DNA from: Candidatus Thorarchaeota archaeon
Lineage (GTDB): Archaea > Asgardarchaeota > Thorarchaeia > Thorarchaeales > Thorarchaeaceae
DNA: 7,753 nt
Reading direction: 5' to 3'
Assembly (NCBI GenBank): GCA_029855925.1
Contig: JAGSHP010000147.1
Span: 1 to 7,753 of the forward strand
The position numbers and the translations under genes are program-made. How positions within the stretch are numbered: position 1 is the stretch's first letter; each line of letters starts with the position of its first letter. A model generated the notes under the pieces. The model was not told where the DNA came from. It did no database searches and worked only from the letters and a program-made list of their open reading frames with translations. Below, piece by piece: positions 1 to 5,689 of this stretch.

Positions 1-877
1 AGAGTCGGCTAACGGTCAACTTGAAGTTACAGGTGCACAATACTGGCGAATCGCTTGAGGGATTGTTGATTGGGATGAGACCGATCTCAGTCGGGTGTCC
101 TATCATTCTCGCGGCTGTTGTCCACATCCTCATCAGGATGCCGTACTGAGGCGGCTCTATTGGCTCGAAGAGTGGAGAGACTGGCTCGTCACTACCGGTA
201 TCTGGTCTCCGCGCGTAGATCACCTCAAAAGAATCCAGTTGATAGTGACTCGTTCTCTCAATTTCAAAGCCCGCCTGTTGAACTCTCTCTTCGAGGTCAG
301 ACGCAGGGCTTGTGGTGGTCTGTGTTAGGATGTAGGTTATGCTCTTCAGGGGCGCCGACAACAGGGCATGGGCAAGTTTCTTCGCCCGGCTTTTCGGTCT
401 GACCTCGTCCGCAATGACCAAGAGTCCTCCCGGTCTCAGGATCCGAAATGCATGTGCAAGAACGTATCTGCGTTCAGACTCGCTAAGCTCTGAGAAGACG
501 AGCGTTGCAGTCACGGCATCAAACGAGTGAGGCGGAAACTCGTCAAGCTGAACCGCGGCTTTGTTTTGAAGTTCAATCCGCCTAGCCACTTCTGGACCCG
601 CGGTGTCCTCTTCTGTTAGGAGTTCCAACTTCCTTCTTGCAATGCTTAACATTCCTGGCGAGTGGTCGATTCCCACTACGTGAACTCCTCTTCTGGCCAT
701 GAGGATCGCCTGGGTCGCCGTTCCCACACCTATGTCTAGGACGTTCCCGGCACTGTCCGCGACGGCCTCAGTTATCTCATCTCTTATGCGTGTGAGTCTA
801 TTCCAGCTTAGCCAGCGAATTCCCCGGTCGTAACGTTCAGGAGCGGTTTCGAGCGCTCGCATGTACACATATGACAT
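1..877 (-). CDS. SAM-dependent methyltransferase fused to a corrinoid-binding (HgcA/CFeSP-like) domain, partial
   Basis: An open frame runs from ATG at 877 (MSYVYMRALE) to the window edge, giving 292 residues with no stop. Residues 15-160 form a class I methyltransferase: motif I VLDIGVGTA (47-55), post-I acidic loop GIDHSPGM (69-76), FDAVTATLVFSEL (119-131) and LRPGG (147-151). After a Pro/Glu-rich linker (about 225-245) comes a different segment, residues 264-292, with NNPSSDSPVLCTCNFKLTV. From memory this matches the entry to the corrinoid-binding domain of HgcA and of the CODH/ACS corrinoid subunits (pattern N-P-x-x-D-S-P-V-x-V-T-x-N-[FY]-x-L-[ST]). The expected reading is a methyltransferase joined to a B12-binding domain, so a cytoplasmic methyl-transfer enzyme. 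NCBI uses the name CpaM for a corrinoid-protein-associated methyltransferase; I cannot confirm membership. The diagnostic cap-helix region lies outside the window. The methyltransferase call is firm, the corrinoid call probable. It may be cotranscribed with the two upstream minus-strand genes. Confidence 0.85.
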   Translation of the reverse strand, partial: MSYVYMRALETAPERYDRGIRWLSWNRLTRIRDEITEAVADSAGNVLDIGVGTATQAILMARRGVHVVGIDHSPGMLSIARRKLELLTEEDTAGPEVARRIELQNKAAVQLDEFPPHSFDAVTATLVFSELSESERRYVLAHAFRILRPGGLLVIADEVRPKSRAKKLAHALLSAPLKSITYILTQTTTSPASDLEERVQQAGFEIERTSHYQLDSFEVIYARRPDTGSDEPVSPLFEPIEPPQYGILMRMWTTAARMIGHPTEIGLIPINNPSSDSPVLCTCNFKLTVSRL

Positions 878-972
878 CTTACCTATCCAGCTGCATTAGT
901 CAGAACTGATTGATCTCTCAAGGATAACGCATCTGCATATTATTCGCACGCAGTTTCCTATAATCTAGCTGG

Positions 973-1395
973 TCAATCTTTGAAGACTACTTCGTCATCA
1001 TGGTGCCATGGCGGGCTCACCATACATATGAACACCAAGTCGTCACTGCCTGTGTTGCGAATGAACTGTTTGCTGCTGGGCGGAATGTAGACGGTATCGC
1101 CAGCGCTGACATTCTCACTCTCGCCCTCGATTGTCATGATCCCTCTGCCCTGTAGGATGTAGTAGACCTCAGACGACTCTTTGAGCATATGTGGTAGTGT
1201 CGTCTGTCCGGGTCTCACAATGGCATGAGCGATACTGTAGTCCATCTTGAGCGTCGTGTCCTTTCTGGGATTCAATATCTCGCGCAGACGCGTCTCGTCA
1301 CCTGCAATTATCTCCTCACATTCATTCAATCGCCGTAATATCACTGCACTCACCGCATCTGTGATCCTTTCTTTGTGACCGCTGTCACTATTCAT
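973..1395 (-). CDS. single-domain cupin protein (Cupin_2 type)
   Basis: This 140-residue protein is a small beta-barrel cupin. Cupin motif 1 spans about residues 82-106 (PGQTTLPHMLKESSEVYYIL, then QGRG) and motif 2 spans about 117-135 (GDTVYIPPSSKQFIRNTG). The canonical metal site is HxH, E and H. Here the first His and the Glu are kept, the second His of HxH is Leu, and the motif 2 His is Gln, so any metal centre is non-canonical. A T-x-P-H-x-L-x-x-S-x-E-V-Y-Y-I-L-x-G pattern is common among small archaeal and bacterial cupins of unknown substrate. The ATG at 1395 lies 6 bases after the stop of the upstream gene (1402-1863), with no evident Shine-Dalgarno sequence, so coupled translation within one operon is likely. 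Fold is confident; function (sugar, small-molecule or metal binding) is not known. Confidence 0.85.
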   Translation of the reverse strand: MNSDSGHKERITDAVSAVILRRLNECEEIIAGDETRLREILNPRKDTTLKMDYSIAHAIVRPGQTTLPHMLKESSEVYYILQGRGIMTIEGESENVSAGDTVYIPPSSKQFIRNTGSDDLVFICMVSPPWHHDDEVVFKD

Positions 1396-1401
1396 GCAGT
1401 T

Positions 1402-1863
1402 CTAGTTCATGAATTCTTCGAGTTCGCTCCAGTTGGACTCGTATAGTGGAGGTGGAAGATTGCTCTCATCCATCTCTAGATGTTCGATCTTTGCAATCTC
1501 TCGTTGAAGGGTGTATGATCTTGCTCCACCCCATCTCAAGTAGTCGTTGAGGTCTCGTGAGACCCTCCCCTGATAGGTCTTGCATGCTCCCTCACAGAAT
1601 ACCTTGCTACCATGTATTCCAATGGGGCCACCGCACCATCGGCAAGACGCTCTCTGACCATGGGCATATATTGCTCCATCAATGATCTGTGCGAAAAATA
1701 CGGTACCATCAAACTCGCAGACGATCCATTCCTCCCCGTCATGTATGGTCTTCGTCCAGAGCCGACCTGTTGGGTCCCCGTGGTCTATGATGTCGTCGGG
1801 GATCGAGGGCTTCCCCTCTTCAAAGTCTACGAGTCTAGTCTGATACGATTGTGTCTTTCGCAT
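1402..1863 (-). CDS. hypothetical protein with C-x2-C / C-x3-C zinc-ribbon-like motif
   Basis: I do not recognise the family of this 153-residue protein. Residues 32-66 (LWTKTIHDGEEWIVCEFDGT and on) look like a beta-rich segment. A likely metal-binding knuckle pair follows: CRWCGG at 74-79 and FCEGAC at 89-94, ligands C74, C77, C90 and C94. The C-terminus is acidic and ends EEFMN. The spacing suggests a structural zinc site; a Rieske-type centre is unlikely because the CxH/CxxH pattern is absent. The same CxxCGG...FCxxxC..Y pattern occurs in the small divergent gene at 2013-2189. It is the first gene of an apparent minus-strand operon with the cupin 6 bases downstream. Start ATG at 1863 is chosen because it gives the longest frame and has a TATA-like stretch about 20-30 bases upstream, which would fit a leaderless or short-leader mRNA. 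Confidence 0.75.
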   Translation of the reverse strand: MRKTQSYQTRLVDFEEGKPSIPDDIIDHGDPTGRLWTKTIHDGEEWIVCEFDGTVFFAQIIDGAIYAHGQRASCRWCGGPIGIHGSKVFCEGACKTYQGRVSRDLNDYLRWGGARSYTLQREIAKIEHLEMDESNLPPPLYESNWSELEEFMN

Positions 1864-1880
1864 ACAATGAAGTGGTGCTG

Positions 1881-1893
1881 ATTATTGATAAAC
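1881..1893 (-). promoter_or_regulatory. candidate archaeal TATA box for the minus-strand operon
   Basis: On the minus strand this reads GTTTATCAATAAT, an AT-rich stretch centred about 24 bases upstream of the ATG at 1863. That distance would place transcription initiation at or very near the start codon. The match to the archaeal TATA consensus is only approximate, so this is a weak call. Confidence 0.3.
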
Positions 1894-2001
1894 ACCCCAT
1901 ATCGACCGAACTCTTCTCATCTTGAGTTTGGTTCTATGGAGCGATCTTCAAGCCAATGCCTATTGCACAGACTTATCTGCACTTGATTCAATAGACAGTT
2001 A

Positions 2002-2006
2002 GTGAT
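2002..2006 (+). promoter_or_regulatory. ribosome binding site GTGAT of the small zinc-ribbon gene
   Basis: GTGAT is part of the archaeal Shine-Dalgarno complement GGAGGTGAT. It sits 6 bases (all T) before the ATG at 2013. The same pentamer with the same 6-base spacing precedes the GTG start at 3123, which supports both start choices. Confidence 0.5.
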
Positions 2007-2012
2007 TTTTTT

Positions 2013-2189
2013 ATGAGCGAAAAAGTGAAAAAGTTCGTTAGTGTAATTGGCGGTAAGCTTGATGTCACATGTGATGAATGCGGCGGCAAGATGCGCCCTG
2101 GCGGCCATTATCAGCTTGATGTCGGCGGCAAGTCCTTTCAGTTCTGTTCCGAGAAGTGCATGGACGCCTACGAAGCCAAGATGGCATAG
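2013..2189 (+). CDS. 58-residue zinc-ribbon (TRASH/MYM-like) protein
   Basis: A short frame from ATG 2013 to TAG 2187-2189 encodes 58 residues, starting MSEKVKKFVSVIGGKLDVTC. It carries CDECGG (C20, C23) and FCSEKC (C45, C49), then an acidic DAYEAKMA tail. A C-x2-C plus F-C-x3-C arrangement in a protein this small is typical of TRASH/YHS-like treble-clef zinc modules, which bind zinc or sense metals; here there is no DNA-binding domain attached, so the role is open. A GTGAT ribosome-binding site lies at the right spacing. The pattern resembles the zinc motif of the divergent gene at 1402-1863. A frame in the opposite direction over the same bases has no recognisable protein features. A hairpin with a T-rich tail follows the stop. 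Confidence 0.8.
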   Translation: MSEKVKKFVSVIGGKLDVTCDECGGKMRPGGHYQLDVGGKSFQFCSEKCMDAYEAKMA

Positions 2190-2217
2190 GCTTGGTCAGC
2201 AGATCTTCTAACTGTGT

Positions 2218-2255
2218 GGTGCGTTTAACCAGCGGCACCCCCCTTCTTATTTTCT
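2218..2255 (+). terminator. candidate terminator after the small zinc-ribbon gene
   Basis: GGTGC (2218-2222) pairs with GCACC (2235-2239) over a 12-base loop. A C-run and the pyrimidine-rich TTCTTATTTT (2244-2253) follow. It begins about 29 bases after the stop at 2189. The stem is short, so in an archaeon the T-rich tract alone may be the working part. Confidence 0.35.
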
Positions 2256-2349
2256 AAACATATTCTGACAGATTAGAAGTTCCCAGAGTCCCGAAACCCA
2301 TAGACTGAGCCCCGCAAGACACATTAGTCCTTCTGCCGACTGTCGACCT

Positions 2350-3045
2350 ATGCGAAAGAGCGTCATCATCTCATCATTGCTTATCATCATAGGAATTGTG
2401 TTGATTGGATTTGGAAACCTGCCCGACACTCCTTCACCTCAGCTTGCGTTTCCCATTCAAGAACCTGATTCTATCGAGCGACTGGCTGCATACCATACTC
2501 CTGACTGGGGCGAGCCCGGAGTCTATCATAATGGAATTGATCTCGTCATCTCTGAAAATGTGACCGTGGTCTCTCCGTGTGCCGGCACGGTCTCGAACCT
2601 TGACGAGCACGTGAATCCCTATGCCGGAAATATCCTGTTCAGCATTATGATCACCATAGACCATGTCTGGGCGGTCAAACTCGTCTTGGAACCGGGATTC
2701 AAGGACTCTGCAAACAACTCCGCGCAGACGGAGGCCATCGTGGTCAGCGCTGGCGATACCGTTGCGACTGGTGACAAGGTTGCAACCCTTCTCTACAGTG
2801 AGAACTATGCTCATCTACATTACATGCTTCTCTACCGAGGGACGGACGTCTCCGCTTACGATTTCTCATCGCCTGCTGCCAAGTCCACTTTCGAGGAGAT
2901 TGCGACTCGAAGCAATAGCACGATCCAGTACGATTATGATATGCCGACACTCACCAGCACTCTGATGTGGAAGGTCTCGACGGGCGTAGGTGGGTCTCTT
3001 ATCGCTGTGGGAATTATCATCCTCCTTGTGCGCCGACGAAATTAG
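2350..3045 (+). CDS. membrane-anchored M23/LytM-fold protein (lysostaphin-type metallopeptidase-like)
   Basis: Residues 5-22 of this 231-residue protein form a hydrophobic signal or anchor helix, and residues 206-227 a second helix followed by RRRN. The middle is therefore probably outside the cell, held by a C-terminal anchor. The extracytoplasmic part has the M23 layout: H60-N-G-I-D64 supplies the HxxxD zinc ligands, VVSPCAGTV (73-81) the usual beta-hairpin, VSAGDTVATGDKVATL (132-147) the G-D-x-V-x-x-G-x-x-V turn, and H155-L-H157 the HxH catalytic pair. All four key residues are present, so catalysis or at least metal binding is plausible. Classical M23 enzymes cut peptidoglycan cross-links; most archaea lack peptidoglycan, so the substrate here may be a pseudopeptide, a surface protein or a competitor's wall. 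No Shine-Dalgarno sequence is seen before ATG 2350. A 77-base gap separates it from the next gene on the same strand. Confidence 0.8.
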   Translation: MRKSVIISSLLIIIGIVLIGFGNLPDTPSPQLAFPIQEPDSIERLAAYHTPDWGEPGVYHNGIDLVISENVTVVSPCAGTVSNLDEHVNPYAGNILFSIMITIDHVWAVKLVLEPGFKDSANNSAQTEAIVVSAGDTVATGDKVATLLYSENYAHLHYMLLYRGTDVSAYDFSSPAAKSTFEEIATRSNSTIQYDYDMPTLTSTLMWKVSTGVGGSLIAVGIIILLVRRRN

Positions 3046-3077
3046 AACACTTTTCAGGGCCCGCTCCTTAACAAGTT

Positions 3078-3096
3078 GGCACCAACAAGGGGTGCC
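3078..3096. repeat. inverted repeat GGCACC-7-GGTGCC
   Basis: A perfect 6-bp inverted repeat, GGCACC (3078-3083) and GGTGCC (3091-3096), has a 7-base loop. It lies between the M23-like gene and the 4Fe-4S gene, 16 bases before the GTGAT ribosome-binding site. There is no T-tract after it, so an operator or mRNA hairpin is as likely as a terminator. Confidence 0.4.
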
Positions 3097-3111
3097 TCAG
3101 GTCAGGCGGAT

Positions 3112-3116
3112 GTGAT
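3112..3116 (+). promoter_or_regulatory. ribosome binding site GTGAT that decides a GTG start
   Basis: GTGAT lies 6 bases before GTG 3123, the same spacing as for the gene at 2013. This favours the GTG start over the in-frame ATG at 3156 (MKHFAIPR). Confidence 0.5.
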
Positions 3117-3122
3117 TCCAAA

Positions 3123-4091
3123 GTGGGTCTCCGTAGAACGTTCCTTCTGGGAGTGATGAAGCATTTCGCCATTCCCCGAATCAAGAAGATGGTCGAACGA
3201 GATCACTCCACCTCTAGAATACCCGGAGCGATCCTCCCCACAGAGACCTCCCCAACGCGCTTTGTCATCCCTCTCGAGATGATGAAGCTCATATCCACAC
3301 GAGACGACCTCTCGATGAATCTGGCGATCCCGGTCAGGCGGATGATGTCCATTCTCAAGAATGAAGAATACTCCGTGGAGTCAATTTCAAAGAACCCGAC
3401 TCCTGTCCGGACCGAGACGACCGAGTCGTTTGTTGAGGAGATGGAGGATTTCGCAAAGGGGCTTGGCATAGGCTCGGTCGGCTACACACGGCTCTCAGAG
3501 AATCTCATCTTTCAGAATATGGGCGTGCTGTACAAGAACGCCATTGTCCTGACCATGGAGATGGACAGTGACAAGATCGAGCTCGCTCCGAGTCCCGAGA
3601 CCGGGGACATGATCATGCGGACCTACGATGAACTTGGTATCGCCACCAACAAGCTGGCGGACTTTCTCCGTTCGCATGGCTACGGCGCACAGGCCAGTCA
3701 TCCCATTGGCGGCCTCGTTCTCTATCCGCCTCTTGCACAGTCTGCGGGTCTTGGCTGGCTTGGTCTTCATGGGCTCCTAATCACTCCTGAGTTTGGGCCA
3801 CGAGTGCGTTTCTCCGCCATCTTCACAAGCATCGAGAACCTGCCATTCTCTGAGAGAAGCGAACATGAATGGATCGAACAATACTGCAAAAAGTGCGGTC
3901 GCTGTATGCGGGAGTGCCCCACTCAGGCCATCTTCGAGGAGCCGCTAGTTGAAGGTCATCGCATAACTCACATCGATCGGGAGAAGTGCTTCCCATACTT
4001 CACTCAGTACTACGGCTGTACAATCTGTGTGAAGGTATGCCCATTCAGTCGCCGTTCATATGACGAGCTTCGTAAGAGAGTGAAGGAATGA
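3123..4091 (+). CDS. double [4Fe-4S] cluster protein, QueG / reductive-dehalogenase-like
   Basis: The 322-residue protein starts at GTG 3123. Residues 100-245 resemble the core of the epoxyqueuosine reductase (QueG)/reductive dehalogenase superfamily, ending in the signature AGLGWLGLHGLLITPEFGPR (208-227) followed by VRFSAIFT. Next is a ferredoxin-like module with two cysteine sets: YCKKCGRCMRECP (C255, C258, C261, C265) and C289, C299, C302, C306 in GCTICVKVCPF. That is enough for two [4Fe-4S] clusters. Superfamily members are cytoplasmic redox enzymes and many use cobalamin. The N-terminal 100 residues are unlike QueG, and the HEAT-like C-terminal tRNA-binding part of long QueG proteins is absent, so true QueG activity is doubtful. 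An uncharacterised corrinoid or iron-sulfur reductase is the safer name. It is the last plus-strand gene before a convergent neighbour, 53 bases away. Confidence 0.85.
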   Translation: MGLRRTFLLGVMKHFAIPRIKKMVERDHSTSRIPGAILPTETSPTRFVIPLEMMKLISTRDDLSMNLAIPVRRMMSILKNEEYSVESISKNPTPVRTETTESFVEEMEDFAKGLGIGSVGYTRLSENLIFQNMGVLYKNAIVLTMEMDSDKIELAPSPETGDMIMRTYDELGIATNKLADFLRSHGYGAQASHPIGGLVLYPPLAQSAGLGWLGLHGLLITPEFGPRVRFSAIFTSIENLPFSERSEHEWIEQYCKKCGRCMRECPTQAIFEEPLVEGHRITHIDREKCFPYFTQYYGCTICVKVCPFSRRSYDELRKRVKE

Positions 4092-4144
4092 TAGATCCCA
4101 TTCCTGATACGAGTCTCTTCAGGTGTGCGAGGTTCTTCATGAGG

Positions 4145-4903
4145 TCACTGCTTCGCCAAGTTCTTTCTCCATGCGCGTTCTATTTTTCTCTCTCTGTTGA
4201 AGAGACCCATCTCGCCTCTCTTGTACGTGGCCTGCCCGCTTACGATCACGTATGCTTCAAAGAGAAAGAACAGAGATGCGCCCACAATGCCTGTGAAGTC
4301 CATTGCAAGAATCATCCCGACTATCCCATATATGAGGGAGGTAATGACGGTCCAAATCCCGCCGAGAAAGTAGAACCACTTACGCTTGGGAGGCGGAGTA
4401 CTGAGGAATGTCACATAGTCAACCTTCAGAGTTGGTTCGTAATAATCGTCTCTGCAGACGCCGACCACCTTGATACCCGTGTATTTTGAACCAATCAGTC
4501 TTCCAATCGGATAGAAGAAGGCGACTCCTATAAACACGCAGATGAACCGAAGTATGAAGATCCACCAGCTGTCAAGTGACCAGGTAAGTATGGAAAACCA
4601 GTCGAGCGGGCGGCTGAGCAAGTACATGTAGGGAATGACTGACAGAACTATGCCCATGAGAAACATGACCGCGAGTGTTGGAGCAAGGGGGAGCGTTCGC
4701 CCGCGTTTGGCCTCAAAGAGGATGTCGCGAATCTCTGCAGCCTTGCGTATCTCGTCAGGATCTGGATGGGGGTCTCGCTTGATCTCACGGACTATTCTCC
4801 AGAATCTCTTTCTCGTTTCTGGAGGAATGTCCTTTGGGCTCGAACTTACCTCGGCAAGAATCTCTTCCAGTTGGTCCAGCCGCTCTGACATTCGATATCC
4901 CAT
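4145..4903 (-). CDS. four-helix integral membrane protein of unknown function
   Basis: The 252 residues begin with a charged, probably helical cytoplasmic region (residues 1-70, rich in E, K and R, with RLDQLEEILAEV). Four hydrophobic segments follow at about 72-95, 113-135, 177-200 and 204-223, and the tail is basic (RERKIERAWRKNLAKQ). The loop between helices 2 and 3 is the most family-like part: YPIGRLIGSKYTGIKVVGV (131-149) and EPTLKVDYVTFL (156-167), then PPPKRKW. I associate a similar G-R-x-x-G...T-G-I...P-x-L-K-x-D-Y pattern with archaeal multi-pass proteins, but I cannot name the family, and no HExxH protease motif is present. ATG 4903 is used; ATG 4891 (MSERLDQ) is an equally good start. 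It converges with the 4Fe-4S gene and is separately transcribed from the PRC-barrel gene 109 bases upstream. Confidence 0.75.
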   Translation of the reverse strand: MGYRMSERLDQLEEILAEVSSSPKDIPPETRKRFWRIVREIKRDPHPDPDEIRKAAEIRDILFEAKRGRTLPLAPTLAVMFLMGIVLSVIPYMYLLSRPLDWFSILTWSLDSWWIFILRFICVFIGVAFFYPIGRLIGSKYTGIKVVGVCRDDYYEPTLKVDYVTFLSTPPPKRKWFYFLGGIWTVITSLIYGIVGMILAMDFTGIVGASLFFLFEAYVIVSGQATYKRGEMGLFNRERKIERAWRKNLAKQ

Positions 4904-4994
4904 TGAACTGAGCTAGCAAGCTGACATTAAGGTTTTCGGAAGATAGTTCATCTAGCTTCGGTCATAGTCCTGCACTCGAATGTGAAGAATGACT

Positions 4995-5010
4995 AGTTTC
5001 AGACTAAACT
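4995..5010 (-). terminator. candidate terminator hairpin after the PRC-barrel gene
   Basis: Read on the minus strand, AGTTT pairs with AAACT over a 6-base loop, starting 2 bases past the TAG stop at 5013-5015 and followed by a moderately T-rich stretch. The stem is AT-rich and short. Confidence 0.25.
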
Positions 5011-5012
5011 CC

Positions 5013-5666
5013 CTATTGTAGGCGTTGTGCGTATCCGGTCAGTCGCATGATCTCCGCCCGAGCGTCCTTTGTTTCATGACGCGATGCTAACTCGCGCTTG
5101 AGCCGCTCGTATTCGCTCTCACAGGTGGACTTCAGTTGGAACTTGGTCCACTTCAAACGAATTCCATCCGGGCTGATGTCGTCGATAACGTGCTGTGGGA
5201 CAAGCAAGTCAATGTTCGGCTGTAGGCCAAGACGCTCAAGGGTCTCTTCGACAAAGCCTCCTCCAATCACCAGCAACGGTTGGTCAGCGGCATCAAACCA
5301 CACATCAATGACGTTCCCGATCTTTATGTCATCTGCATCTATGATTGGCAGTTTCGAAACTGTGGATAGCTTCATGTGCCCCTCCTTAATAGTATCCCTG
5401 TCTATTGTAGACTTGAGCGATTCTTTTGGCACACCGAGATAGATGTCGTCTTCCATTCTGTCAATGCAGTCAACTTGGAACACTGGATCATCATCAGGTC
5501 TGAGCCCAATTGACTCGAGGAATTCCTCCTTACGGCTACCTCCGAGCACCACTGACTTTAGAACTATTTTATTATCGGTGAAGTCAAAGATGAAATCTAT
5601 GATCTTGCCAATCTTCTCTCCCTTGGAGTCGTACACAATCTTGTTCTGCATGTCACTAAACTTCAT
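5013..5666 (-). CDS. tandem PRC-barrel domain protein
   Basis: Two PRC-barrel-like domains lie in tandem. From ATG 5666 the first begins MKFSDMQNKIVYDSKGEKIG, the usual PRC opening with its Y-D-x-x-G-x-x-[IV]-G-x-[IV] core. The second begins MKLSTVSKLPIIDADDIKIG about 97 residues later. The halves are visibly duplicated: GGSRKEEFLESIGLRPDDDP matches GGGFVEETLERLGLQPNIDL, and both end in LKST. PRC barrels are small beta-barrel adaptor domains found in RimM and in archaeal proteins linked to RNA processing and cell division (CdpB-like); a specific role cannot be read here. The start is ambiguous: GTG 5693 and ATG 5684 are in frame, and GTGAT at 5689-5693 could serve ATG 5684. I prefer 5666 because the domain starts there. 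A helical, charged tail (residues about 180-217) closes the protein. Confidence 0.85.
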   Translation of the reverse strand: MKFSDMQNKIVYDSKGEKIGKIIDFIFDFTDNKIVLKSVVLGGSRKEEFLESIGLRPDDDPVFQVDCIDRMEDDIYLGVPKESLKSTIDRDTIKEGHMKLSTVSKLPIIDADDIKIGNVIDVWFDAADQPLLVIGGGFVEETLERLGLQPNIDLLVPQHVIDDISPDGIRLKWTKFQLKSTCESEYERLKRELASRHETKDARAEIMRLTGYAQRLQ

Positions 5667-5689
5667 ATTACAACACTGGAACATAACAA

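Noticed and set aside
95..530. Three overlapping plus-strand frames (63-94 residues)
   Set aside because: They lie opposite the well-supported methyltransferase, which has intact motifs across the whole stretch; the plus frames show no domains and are low-complexity shadows.
1917..2108. 63-residue minus-strand frame opposite the small zinc-ribbon gene
   Set aside because: The plus-strand frame has a ribosome-binding site and two cysteine pairs in a clear zinc pattern; the minus frame has neither.
3100..3344. 13-bp direct repeat GGTCAGGCGGATG at 3100-3112 and 3332-3344
   Set aside because: One copy is coding (P-V-R-R-M) inside the 4Fe-4S gene and the other overlaps the ribosome-binding region; two copies with no further spacing pattern are most likely chance.
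4911..4957. Inverted repeat AGCTAG ... CTAGCT upstream of the membrane protein gene
   Set aside because: The arms are only 6 bp, self-similar (AGCTAG is nearly palindromic) and separated by 35 bases; no operator-like symmetry around a promoter could be seen.
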